Shown here: positions 24,824 to 32,272 of the stretch, piece by piece
Position numbering within the stretch: the first letter of the stretch is position 1
How the letters are laid out: the number at the start of each line of letters is the position of its first letter
Origin: Solirubrobacterales bacterium
Lineage (GTDB): Bacteria > Actinomycetota > Thermoleophilia > Solirubrobacterales > Solirubrobacteraceae
DNA length: 40,749 nucleotides
Assembly: GCA_019240015.1 (NCBI GenBank)
Contig: JAFAZB010000078.1
Span: 1 to 40,749 of the forward strand
Direction of reading: 5' to 3'
Notes under the pieces: generated by a model
Databases searched by the model: none
What the model was told of the DNA's origin: nothing
What the model saw: only the letters and a program-made list of their open reading frames with translations
Program-made: the position numbers and the translations under genes

Positions 24824-25530
24824 GCGGCGCTGCGATCGTGACCGGCGCCGCAGGAGCGCTCGGCAAGAGCATCGCGTCCCGGCTCCGCCGTGACCTCGGC
24901 GCGGTCCTGCTCGTCGACCTCGACGAGCAGAGCCTTGCGGGGGTCGCGGATTCGATCGGGGCACACTACGTGGCGACCGACCTGACCTCCGAGCAGGCAC
25001 CCGCGGCAGTTTGCGATGCGCTCGATCAGCAGGGGTGGGGCGTACAAGTGCTCGTCAACAACGCGGGGATCAACCGTGACGCGCGGGCCGGGTCGATGAC
25101 CGACGAGAACTTCACCACGGTGCTCCGGGTCGACCTGGTCGCGCCGGCGCGGCTCGCGCTCTCATTGCGTGGGCGCATGGGCGCTGGCGCTTCGGTCGTG
25201 AACATCGTCTCGCGCGCGGCGTTCGGGAACTTCGGCCAGAGCAACTATGTTGCTGCGAAATCAGGGCTGATCGGCCTGACGCGTGCGCTGGCGATCGACT
25301 GGGCACCGGATGTGCGCGTCAACGCGATCGCACCGGGGCTGGTGGACACGCCGATGACGGCGGGCATGCCGGAGAAGGTCCTCACGCGGATGGTCGAGCG
25401 AGTGCCCGCGGGGCGGATGGGCCAACCGGAGGAGATCGCGGAGGTCGTGGCGTTTCTGGCCTCGCCGGCCGCGTCCTACGTCACCGGCCAGACGGTGGTG
25501 GCATGTGGAGGCCGAAGCATCGGGCCATGA
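24820..25530 (+). CDS. Short-chain dehydrogenase/reductase (FabG-like 3-hydroxyacyl-CoA dehydrogenase)
   Basis: 236 residues, GTG start. It has the classical SDR motifs: TGAAGALG at 8-15 (cofactor), NNAG at 80-83, and the catalytic S131, Y143, K147. D33 after the second strand (LLVDLD) suggests NAD(H) preference. In this context it likely oxidises a 3-hydroxyacyl-CoA intermediate, the job done by PaaH in phenylacetate catabolism. It is coupled by overlaps on both sides. Confidence 0.88.
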   Translation: MSGAAIVTGAAGALGKSIASRLRRDLGAVLLVDLDEQSLAGVADSIGAHYVATDLTSEQAPAAVCDALDQQGWGVQVLVNNAGINRDARAGSMTDENFTTVLRVDLVAPARLALSLRGRMGAGASVVNIVSRAAFGNFGQSNYVAAKSGLIGLTRALAIDWAPDVRVNAIAPGLVDTPMTAGMPEKVLTRMVERVPAGRMGQPEEIAEVVAFLASPAASYVTGQTVVACGGRSIGP

Positions 25531-25967
25531 CGGATCGCCTCTGGGACTCACTCGACCTGCCCGCTCCGTTGGTTCCGTTCGAGCAGACCTTCGAGGGGTT
25601 CCTGGGCCTCGAATGGCTCGAGTTGAGTCCACGCTCGGCGCACGTCCGATTCGAGGTTCGGGACGATCTAAAGCAGCCGCTGGGTCTGCTTCACGGCGGG
25701 ATCTACTGCTCGGTGGCGGAAACGGTCGCCTCGGTCGCGACGGTGCGCGCCGTGTGGCGAGAGGACCGCACGGGCTCGGGCATGAGCAACTCGGCAAGCT
25801 TCCTGCGGCCGATCACCGAGGGCCTCGTCGACGTTCGTGCACGGGCACGCCATTGTGGCGAACGCGAGTGGTTCTGGGGCATCGAGTTCTGTGACGAGGC
25901 GCAGCGCAGATGCGCGCTCGTCGACGTGACGATCGCGGTGCGCCCGTTTCGCTGGCCGCCGCGATGA
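25527..25967 (+). CDS. Hotdog-fold acyl-CoA thioesterase (PaaI-like)
   Basis: 146 residues from the ATG at 25527, which overlaps the SDR stop (ATGA). The hotdog thioesterase motif GLLHGGIYCSVAET carries H56-G-G and the catalytic acid E65. PaaI-type enzymes hydrolyse dead-end hydroxyphenylacetyl-CoA and free the CoA pool. An analogous role here is inferred from the neighbourhood. Last gene of the MaoC operon. Confidence 0.82.
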   Translation: MTDRLWDSLDLPAPLVPFEQTFEGFLGLEWLELSPRSAHVRFEVRDDLKQPLGLLHGGIYCSVAETVASVATVRAVWREDRTGSGMSNSASFLRPITEGLVDVRARARHCGEREWFWGIEFCDEAQRRCALVDVTIAVRPFRWPPR

Positions 25968-26041
25968 CGTCCTTCCAGCGGTCTGCATCCAAGCGCGATC
26001 AGGTCCACGATCGGTCTGGCACAGCGAACGTCCCGATAGTG

Positions 26042-26069
26042 GGTTTCGAAACCATACTCTAGGGTATGG
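26042..26069 (+). promoter_or_regulatory. Twin palindromic operator over a -10 box upstream of ALDH
   Basis: GGTTTCGAAACC (26042-26053) is a perfect 12-bp palindrome. It is joined to an 18-bp near-perfect one with arms CCATAC (26052-26057) and GTATGG (26064-26069), in which one base pair mismatches. TACTCT (26055-26060), a TANNNT -10 match, lies inside the second. A protein bound here would block RNA polymerase. Start codon and SD (AAAGGAG) lie about 20-30 bp downstream. The binding factor is not known; TetR-like or HxlR-like proteins are candidates. Confidence 0.55.
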
Positions 26070-26090
26070 CCAAATAAAAAAGGAGCGAGC

Positions 26091-27536
26091 ATGGTGCAGA
26101 TGCTGATCGCCGGTGAGCGCGAGGCAGCGCGCTCCGGCGAGGAGATCGAGGTCCTGAATCCGGCCACCGAGGAGGTCCTCGAATCGGTCCCCAGCGCCGG
26201 ATCCGCAGATGTCGATCGGGCGGTGCAGGCGGCCGATCGAGCGTTCAAGGAGTGGCGCGAGACAGACGCCGAGGAACGCGCCGCGAAGCTGCGTGCGTTC
26301 GCCGAGTTGGTGAAGGCGAATCGCAAGGAGCTCAGCGAGACGATCACGCAGGAGCAGGGCAAGCCGGCGATGGAGGCGGGAGGCGAGGTCCAGCACTTCG
26401 TGCACGGGCTCGAGTACTACGCAGATCTCGCGACCAAGGTCCGCGGGGTCTATCAGCCGCTGCCCTCGACCCTCGGTCGGAGCTACGGCATGGTCGTCCG
26501 CCGACCGGTCGGCGTCTGCGTCGGCATCGTGCCGTCGAACTTCCCCCTGACCCTGACCGGAACCAAGCTCGGGCCTGCCCTGGCCGCGGGCAACACGATC
26601 GTGTTGAAGCCGTCTGAGGACACCCCGCTCGCGATGCTGCGGCTCGCGGAGTTGCTGATCGAGGCGGAGATTCCGGCCGGGGTCGTAAACGTCGTGACGG
26701 GCGGCGCCGAGACGGGCGAGGCGCTCATCAAGCATCCGCTGGTGCGCCGGATCGCGTTCACCGGCTCGACCGCTACGGGGAAGAAGATCATGCAGCTCGC
26801 CGCGCCAGAGATGAAGCGCGTGACCCTCGAGCTCGGTGGATCTGATCCGGTGATCGTGTGCCCCGACGCCGATCTGAAGGGCGCTGTCAAAACAGCGTTG
26901 ATCGCGCGATTCTGGAACGCCGGGCAAGGCTGTCTTGCCGGCAAGCGGCTGCTCGTGTTCGACGAGGTCTACGACGATTTCATGAGCGCCCTGCTCGAGG
27001 GCGTCAAGCGCTACGAACCGGGCGTAGGCTGGGAGAAGCCCGAGAAGCCGAAGATCCGCATCGGGCCGCTTACCACCGACCGTCAGCGCCAGCTCGTGAT
27101 GGATCAGCTCCAGGACGCCCTCGATGGGGGCGGCGAGCTGCTCTACGGGGGCGACCCCCCCGAGGAGCCCGACCGAGGCTACTTCCTCACCCCGACCGTG
27201 ATCCAGAACCCACCGACCGACTCGCGCGTCGCCACCGAAGAGGTGTTCGGTCCCGTGTTGCCGGTGTGGCGCGTGGGCTCGCTGGACGAGGCGCTCGAAC
27301 GCGCCAACGACACGGAGTACGGGCTCGGATCATCGGTCTGGACGCACGACGTCCGGATCATCAACCGAGTCTCACAGGAGCTCGATGCCGGGATGACGTG
27401 GGTCAACCAGAACCATTTCGGTTACGACGAGCTCCCCTTCGGCGGCGTCAAGCAGAGCGGGTACGGCAAGGAGCACGGCATCGAGGCGATGGACTACTAC
27501 TTCGAGGACAAGTCCGTCGTTGTCGGCGGCCTCTAG
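26091..27536 (+). CDS. NAD(P)-dependent aldehyde dehydrogenase
   Basis: 481 residues, with a full ALDH domain: N150 in SNF, K173 in the LKPSE cofactor motif, general base E247 (LELGG) and nucleophile C281 (NAGQGC). It begins after a strong SD and a palindromic operator and is followed by an enoyl-CoA hydratase (12-bp gap) and a reductase. Likely substrates are aldehydes such as the semialdehyde made by ring opening. It is diverged from the two closely related ALDHs further downstream. Confidence 0.92.
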   Translation: MVQMLIAGEREAARSGEEIEVLNPATEEVLESVPSAGSADVDRAVQAADRAFKEWRETDAEERAAKLRAFAELVKANRKELSETITQEQGKPAMEAGGEVQHFVHGLEYYADLATKVRGVYQPLPSTLGRSYGMVVRRPVGVCVGIVPSNFPLTLTGTKLGPALAAGNTIVLKPSEDTPLAMLRLAELLIEAEIPAGVVNVVTGGAETGEALIKHPLVRRIAFTGSTATGKKIMQLAAPEMKRVTLELGGSDPVIVCPDADLKGAVKTALIARFWNAGQGCLAGKRLLVFDEVYDDFMSALLEGVKRYEPGVGWEKPEKPKIRIGPLTTDRQRQLVMDQLQDALDGGGELLYGGDPPEEPDRGYFLTPTVIQNPPTDSRVATEEVFGPVLPVWRVGSLDEALERANDTEYGLGSSVWTHDVRIINRVSQELDAGMTWVNQNHFGYDELPFGGVKQSGYGKEHGIEAMDYYFEDKSVVVGGL

Positions 27537-27548
27537 AGAGGAGGGACG

Positions 27549-28319
27549 ATGGTCAACTACCACGCTGAGGACGGGATCGGCTTCATCACGCTCGACAAGC
27601 CGCCGGCGAACTCTTACGACCAATCGTTCATGGAGGAGCTGGGCGAAGCGATCGTCAACGCCGCCGACGACGATGACGGCAACGTGGTCGTAGTCCGTTC
27701 CGCAAGCCCGAAGTTCTTCTCAGCCGGCGCCGACGTGAAAGCGTTCGCGGAGCAGGATGCCGACGACAGCGCCGCGATGATCGAGGTCGCCCACCGGGCG
27801 CTGGGCCGGATCGGATCGATTCCCAAGGTGTTCATCGCCCTGATCCAGGGTCATGCCCTGGGGGGTGGACTGGAGATGGCACTCGCCTGCGACCTGCGCT
27901 TCGGCGCACGTGGTTCCTACAAGCTGGGCACCCCGGAGGTCACGCTGGGGTTGCTCCCTGGCAACGGCGGGACCCAGCGGCTGCCGCGCCTGATCGGGCT
28001 CAGTCGTGCCTTGGACCTGATGATCACGGGGCGGCGGATCAGCCCCGGTCAGGCTCACGCTGCTGGCATCCTCGATCGACTCCTCCCGGCCGCCGAGGCC
28101 GAGGCGATGACGCTCGACTACGCGCGTGCGCTGGCGGCGGGAGCGACGGAGGCGATCGGCGCGATCAAGCAGGCGGCTGTCGGGGGAATCGGGCTCTCGC
28201 TCGAGGATGGACTGGCCCGGGAGCGCGAGCTCGTCGGCCAGCTGTTCCGCTCACGCGATGCTCGGGAAGGCCTGACTGCGTTCATGGAGAAGCGCGAGCC
28301 GGCATTCGGACAGGCGTAG
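27549..28319 (+). CDS. Enoyl-CoA hydratase (crotonase family)
   Basis: 256 residues. The oxyanion hole region (FSAGADVKAF, GHALGGGLEM) and both catalytic glutamates, E109 and E130 (TPEVTLGLLPGNGGTQRLPR), are present. It should therefore be a genuine syn-hydratase of beta-oxidation. The RBS AGAGAGGAGGG precedes the ATG. It sits between the ALDH and the FAD reductase in one transcription unit. Confidence 0.92.
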   Translation: MVNYHAEDGIGFITLDKPPANSYDQSFMEELGEAIVNAADDDDGNVVVVRSASPKFFSAGADVKAFAEQDADDSAAMIEVAHRALGRIGSIPKVFIALIQGHALGGGLEMALACDLRFGARGSYKLGTPEVTLGLLPGNGGTQRLPRLIGLSRALDLMITGRRISPGQAHAAGILDRLLPAAEAEAMTLDYARALAAGATEAIGAIKQAAVGGIGLSLEDGLARERELVGQLFRSRDAREGLTAFMEKREPAFGQA

Positions 28320-28326
28320 CTGGATC

Positions 28327-29553
28327 GTGTCCGACCGGGAAGTCGACTTCCTGATCGTCGGCGGCGGCCACGCCGGCTATGCGTGCGCGCGGGCGTTGCG
28401 CGATGACGGCGCCGAGGGCTCGATTCTGCTCGTCTCACGTGAGCCGGATCCGCCTTATGACCGAACGGCTTGCTCGAAGGGCTACCTCGCCGGCGGCGCC
28501 TCGCGGGACGAGGTGTTGCTCTCCCCCCCCGGCTGGTGGGAGGAGCAGGAGATCGAGCTCGCGACCCGGACGAGTGTGCTCAAGCTGGCTCCCGGCGAGC
28601 ATCGCGCGGCGCTGTCGAACAAGGACGTCGTCAAGTTCGGTTCCGCGCTGATCGCGACAGGGGCGATGGTCCGGCGATTGCGGGTGGACGGCGGCAAGCT
28701 CGGAGGGATTCATTACCTGCGCACGCTCGGTAACTCCGACGGGATCCGCAACGACGTCGAGCAGGCGGACGAAGTCGTCCTGATCGGAGGCTCATACATC
28801 GGCACCGAAGTCGCCGCAACCCTCGCCGCGCTCGACAAACGCTGCACGATCGTCATGCAAGAGGATGTTGTCCTCGAGCGGACCTTCGGACCCGAGGTCG
28901 GCCGCGCAGTCCAAGACCTGCTCGAGTCCAAAGGCATCACGGTCCACGGCGGCGAGGACCTCGAGGCGTTCACCGGCGAAGACAGGGTCGGCGGCGTCAG
29001 GACGAAGGGCGGGCTCGAGCTGCCGGCGCAGGCCGTGGTGGTGGGAGCCGGGGTGCTGCCGGACGTGCAGCTGGCGCGCGGCGCAGAGCTCGAACTCGGG
29101 GAGTCCGGCGGGATCAAGGTCGATGCACGGCTCGAGTCCTCGGCCGCCGGGATCTTCGCGGCGGGGGACGTAGCGGAGTTCGAGTCGGCGGTACACCCGG
29201 CCGGACGGCTGCGAGTGGAGCACTGGGAGGTGGCCTCCGCCCAGGGACGACGCGCGGCAGCGGCGATGCGTGGCGCAGACCTGCCCGAAGAGGAGATCCC
29301 CTACTTCTTCTCAGATCTGCACGACTGGCTGTCCTACGAGTACATCGGTCCGGCCAAGCAATGGGACCGGGTCCTAACCGGCGGCTCACTCGAGAAGGGT
29401 GAGTTCAGTGCCTGGTACCTCGATGGCAACACGGTCGTCGCCGTGCTGGCTGCCGGGCGCCCCGATGAGCTCGAACGCGGGCGCGGGCTGTTCGGAAAGA
29501 AGGTCGACCCGGATCAGCTGATCGATCAGCCCGAGCGACCCACGGTGGCATGA
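28327..29553 (+). CDS. FAD-dependent pyridine-nucleotide reductase (ferredoxin/rubredoxin reductase type)
   Basis: 408 residues, GTG start. The FAD-binding GGGHAG is at 12-17, the NAD(P)H-binding GGSYIG at 154-159, and FAAGD at 277-281. A C-terminal domain of about 80 residues resembles that of oxygenase-coupled ferredoxin reductases. It has no iron-sulfur Cys motif of its own, so it needs a separate carrier. A rubredoxin gene lies 760 bp away on the opposite strand. Its 3' end overlaps the end of the convergent R2lox-like gene by 28 bp. Confidence 0.88.
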   Translation: MSDREVDFLIVGGGHAGYACARALRDDGAEGSILLVSREPDPPYDRTACSKGYLAGGASRDEVLLSPPGWWEEQEIELATRTSVLKLAPGEHRAALSNKDVVKFGSALIATGAMVRRLRVDGGKLGGIHYLRTLGNSDGIRNDVEQADEVVLIGGSYIGTEVAATLAALDKRCTIVMQEDVVLERTFGPEVGRAVQDLLESKGITVHGGEDLEAFTGEDRVGGVRTKGGLELPAQAVVVGAGVLPDVQLARGAELELGESGGIKVDARLESSAAGIFAAGDVAEFESAVHPAGRLRVEHWEVASAQGRRAAAAMRGADLPEEEIPYFFSDLHDWLSYEYIGPAKQWDRVLTGGSLEKGEFSAWYLDGNTVVAVLAAGRPDELERGRGLFGKKVDPDQLIDQPERPTVA

Positions 29554-30314
29554 GCGCGCGCCTCGGGGATCAACCCGATCGCCGCCAGTCGACGACGATG
29601 CTGGGCCAGCACGCGCGATCGAATCTCCGCCGAGACGGCTGGACCCCAGGCACCGATTGCGGCCTGCCCTTCCTCGAGCAGCGTGAGGACCGATGCGGAC
29701 CCTGGATCGCGGGCGAGCATGCACCGCAGGCCGAATCCGACGTGCCAGCGCTCGTCCCGCTCGACCAGCTCGACGCCGCGCCGCACGCCGGGCAAAGCGC
29801 CATCGCCGAGCTCCGCGAGCAACGCGTGCTGGCCGGCGCTCAGCACCACGCCCTCGAGGATCAGGTGGTACAGCGCAACCGCATCTACGAGCTCAGCGCG
29901 TCCGCCCGACAACGCGGACGCTGTCTCCGGCAATCGGCGCTCGAACAGGTCGAGCAGCGGAGGGGGCACCAGCGCACGTACGAACCTGCGTCGGGAGCCG
30001 GGGTCTCCCGGTGGCGCCCCGAGCATGAGCGCGGCGATCCGGTCGAACAACCGGTAGTGCCGGCGCTCGTCGGCCCGCTGTGCAGCGAACACCGCCGCCA
30101 TGGCCGGGTCCTTCGCGGCAGGCTCAAACGGCGCCAGCTCGTCGGCGACGCGGGATTCAGCGATGCAAAAGCCCGCGAGCAACACGGTCAGCCGACTGCG
30201 GCGCGCAGGATCGAGCGCGGACCACGATTCAGCGTCGGCGGTGAGGTCGAGCGTATCGGCGTCCCAACGCAGTCGCGCGGCGAGCGCGGCGAAGTAACGC
30301 GGTCCGGCGATCAT
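29526..30314 (-). CDS. R2-like ligand-binding oxidase (R2lox)-type diiron/MnFe protein
   Basis: 262 residues, four-helix ferritin-like fold. The metal ligands follow the ribonucleotide reductase R2 spacing exactly: E53, E83-x2-H86, E154, E188-x2-H191. The first ligand is Glu, as in R2lox and not Asp as in E. coli R2. V56 (first ligand +3) and Y149 (third Glu -5) occupy the two positions that form the Val-Tyr ether cross-link of R2lox. Known R2lox proteins are about 300 residues, so this is shorter. Its ATG directly abuts the rubredoxin stop. Function in the family is unknown; an oxidase on a hydrophobic ligand is suspected. Confidence 0.75.
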   Translation of the reverse strand: MIAGPRYFAALAARLRWDADTLDLTADAESWSALDPARRSRLTVLLAGFCIAESRVADELAPFEPAAKDPAMAAVFAAQRADERRHYRLFDRIAALMLGAPPGDPGSRRRFVRALVPPPLLDLFERRLPETASALSGGRAELVDAVALYHLILEGVVLSAGQHALLAELGDGALPGVRRGVELVERDERWHVGFGLRCMLARDPGSASVLTLLEEGQAAIGAWGPAVSAEIRSRVLAQHRRRLAAIGLIPEARAHATVGRSG

Positions 30315-30497
30315 CTACAGGGAGGCTTCGTCCTGCTGGGAGAAGTCGTCCTTGTTCGCGCCGCAGACCGGGCACGTCCAGTCATCGGGAATGTCCTCGA
30401 ACTTCATTCCCGCCTTGACGTCCCCGTCGGGGTCGCCCTCGGCAGGGTCATAGACATAGCCGCACAGCTCGCAGATCCACAGCTGTGTCTCCGCCAC
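30315..30497 (-). CDS. Rubredoxin
   Basis: 60 residues from the GTG at 30497. The Fe(Cys)4 site is complete (C9-x2-C12, C42-x2-C45 in ICELCGYVYDP and WTCPVCGANK). It is a soluble one-electron carrier. No base separates its stop from the ATG of the R2lox-like gene, so the two proteins are co-translated. It could also serve the PaaA-type oxygenase encoded divergently. GATACGCT ends seven bases before the GTG, so the mRNA is probably leaderless. Confidence 0.92.
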   Translation of the reverse strand: MAETQLWICELCGYVYDPAEGDPDGDVKAGMKFEDIPDDWTCPVCGANKDDFSQQDEASL

Positions 30498-30504
30498 CGG
30501 GCGG

Positions 30505-30512
30505 AGCGTATC
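30505..30512 (-). promoter_or_regulatory. Leaderless promoter -10 of the rubredoxin operon
   Basis: On the minus strand GATACGCT (TANNNT with a preceding GA) is followed by seven bases and then the GTG start of rubredoxin. This is the spacing of actinobacterial leaderless transcripts. No good -35 was found. The same GATANNNT word precedes four other genes in the window. Confidence 0.45.
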
Positions 30513-30610
30513 AAAGGAATACCAAGCTGGTGGCGTTAGCCCGACGGCCACATGTGACACAATCGTGGCGATAGGCACGCAAACGTCAAATGTAAGGGAG
30601 AACAGCGAGG

Positions 30611-31546
30611 ATGACCGAGGAAGAACTGCTCGAGCGGATCAAGGCGGGAAAGTTGATCGAGGGGCCCGAATACGCAACCGAGAAGTACGTCGAGGGCCTG
30701 AAGCGCACGCTGGTCGTCTCCGGCGATACGGAGCTGATCTCGGCGCCCGCTTACATGCGGGCCGCGCGCAACGCGCCCAAGATCAACTCCTACATATCGG
30801 TAGCTGGGATCGCCCAGGACGAGCTCGGACACGCCCACATCGCGTACCGGCTCCTTCGAGACCTCGGAGTCGACATCGAGGAGCTCGTCTATGAACGGGA
30901 TCCGAAGGACTTCCGGCATCCGTATGCGTTCGACGTCCCGCTCGATACGTGGGCGGAGATGGTCGTCGCCAATGGCTTCTACGACCGGGCCGGGTTCTGC
31001 CTGCTCGACGACATCTTCCAAAACTCGAGCTACGGGCCATGGAAGCGCGCGCTCGTCAAGGTCGAGCGCGAGGAGAACTTCCACCTGCGCCACGGCGAGC
31101 GCTGGATGTCCACGATGGCCGCCGATCCGGAGCAGAAGCAGGAGCTACAGGCGGCCGTCGACTGGATGTTCATGATGACGCTCGAGTGGTTCGGTCTGCC
31201 CGACTCGATGAAGCGTCACGGTGAGCAGATCTCCTACGGTATGAAAGGCTCGACCAACGACGAGCTGCGACAGACCTGGCTGTCCACCGCGGTGCCACTA
31301 TGCGAGCAACACGGGATCGACGTGCCCGCCCACTACGACGAGGAGTCTGAGACCTGGGTGATCGATGCGCCCTTCCCTTGCGAGTTCGACGAGCAAGAGA
31401 AGCGCTGGGACTTCGATGGCGGTGAGATCTCCTGGGATCAGGTGATGGAGCGGTGGAAGCGCCGTGGCCCGGCCAACGAAGAGCTGGTCGAGCAGATCCA
31501 GCGGGGCTACAAGCAGCTCGCCCAATCTCTGGAGGTGGCCGCGTGA
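30611..31546 (+). CDS. paaA: Ring-1,2-phenylacetyl-CoA epoxidase-type catalytic subunit PaaA
   Basis: 311 residues, the same length as E. coli PaaA. The diiron ligands align as E41, E71-x2-H74 (QDELGH), D125 and E155-x2-H158 (EENFH). The family's SYGPW(K/A)RA and TNDELRQ motifs are also present. It would insert oxygen across the ring of an aromatic CoA thioester. It is not BoxB, which is much longer. The SD AAGGGAG is at -20 to -12. The 113-bp divergent region shared with rubredoxin holds a CACATGTG palindrome (30549-30556). Substrate specificity is not determined by these motifs. Confidence 0.88.
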   Translation: MTEEELLERIKAGKLIEGPEYATEKYVEGLKRTLVVSGDTELISAPAYMRAARNAPKINSYISVAGIAQDELGHAHIAYRLLRDLGVDIEELVYERDPKDFRHPYAFDVPLDTWAEMVVANGFYDRAGFCLLDDIFQNSSYGPWKRALVKVEREENFHLRHGERWMSTMAADPEQKQELQAAVDWMFMMTLEWFGLPDSMKRHGEQISYGMKGSTNDELRQTWLSTAVPLCEQHGIDVPAHYDEESETWVIDAPFPCEFDEQEKRWDFDGGEISWDQVMERWKRRGPANEELVEQIQRGYKQLAQSLEVAA

Positions 31547-31851
31547 GCGCATCTGTGGAGGCGCTCGAGGCAGCGCTGCGCAACGTGCACGATCCCGAGT
31601 ATCCCGTGTCGGTGATCGACATGGGGTTGATCCGCGGCCTCGTGGTGCAAGGCGAGACGGCTCGGGTGCGGATCACCTACACGTCGATGGGATGTCCCTG
31701 CAAGGAGATGATCGTGGACGACGTCCGTGACGCTCTGCTGCGGGTCGAGGGCATCGAAACCGTCGAGGTCGAAGAAGTGTTCGAGCCTTGGACCCACCGC
31801 AATCTCAGTCGCCGCGCGCGACGGACGATGAACGAGCTGGGGGTGACGTGA
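31543..31851 (+). CDS. paaD: PaaD N-terminal half (DUF59/MIP18 domain), stand-alone
   Basis: 102 residues, GTG overlapping the paaA stop. The DUF59 signature DPEYPVSVIDMGLIRGL and a C51-P-C53 motif are present, followed by the PaaD-like PWTHRNLSRRARRTMNELG segment. E. coli PaaD continues into a Cys4 zinc ribbon; here the protein stops and the ribbon is encoded separately 1.2 kb downstream (33030-33176). PaaD is required for epoxidase activity, probably in iron-sulfur or diiron maturation. Confidence 0.8.
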   Translation: MSASVEALEAALRNVHDPEYPVSVIDMGLIRGLVVQGETARVRITYTSMGCPCKEMIVDDVRDALLRVEGIETVEVEEVFEPWTHRNLSRRARRTMNELGVT

Positions 31852-32054
31852 TGAAGGCCGAGCGCGAGCAGGAGTACTACGACGTGTTTGCCCGTCGTAA
31901 GGCCGACGAGCCGCTTGAACACGTCGGCACGGTGGGGGCCAGCGAACCCTCAGACGCCGAGGTGTTCGCATTCAAGCTCTACGACCAGTGGAAGTGGACA
32001 GAGCTGTTCGTGGCCCGCCAGGCCGAGATCACCGAGGTGATACGCACGCCATGA
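31851..32054 (+). CDS. paaB: PaaB-like subunit 1
   Basis: 67 residues, ATG overlapping the previous stop (TGATG). The YYDVFARRKADEPLEHVGTV start matches the PaaB YEVFVRGK...HVGS pattern, and ELFVARQAEI matches the second strand. It is shorter than E. coli PaaB (about 95). PaaB bridges PaaAC units in the epoxidase. Its stop overlaps the next PaaB-like gene (ATGA). Confidence 0.75.
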   Translation: MKAEREQEYYDVFARRKADEPLEHVGTVGASEPSDAEVFAFKLYDQWKWTELFVARQAEITEVIRTP

Positions 32055-32272
32055 GGTACTTCGTCTTCGCCCGCCAGGAGTACGACAAGCCGGTCGCCCG
32101 ACAAGGTGTGATCGCCGCCGATGATGCGGATGCAGCCGGCGCGAAGGCGCGCGAGCGCTTCGAGGACTGGCTCGAGGTCCGTCTCGTCCCCGAGGAGAGC
32201 GTCCAGTGGATCGTCGGTCCGCTGCCTGCCGAAGAGCTGCCCGAGTCCGAACGTGAGGAGGTGACGGCATGA
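32051..32272 (+). CDS. PaaB-like subunit 2
   Basis: 73 residues. YFVFARQEYDKPVARQGVIAADD and the WIVGP end follow the same fold pattern as PaaB-like subunit 1, with low sequence identity. Two adjacent, overlapping PaaB-like genes are unusual, because known paa operons carry one. It may be a duplicated bridge subunit giving a heteromeric PaaB. Its stop overlaps the paaC start by four bases. Confidence 0.65.
   Translation: MRYFVFARQEYDKPVARQGVIAADDADAAGAKARERFEDWLEVRLVPEESVQWIVGPLPAEELPESEREEVTA

Noticed and set aside
29526..30314. Ribonucleotide reductase R2 (nrdB) assignment
   Set aside because: The first metal ligand is Glu, the protein is short, no R1 gene is nearby, and the cross-link Val/Tyr pattern of R2lox is present.
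30611..31546. BoxB (benzoyl-CoA epoxidase oxygenase) assignment
   Set aside because: The protein has 311 residues with PaaA-specific TNDELRQ and SYGPW motifs. BoxB is much longer and needs BoxA, which is absent here.
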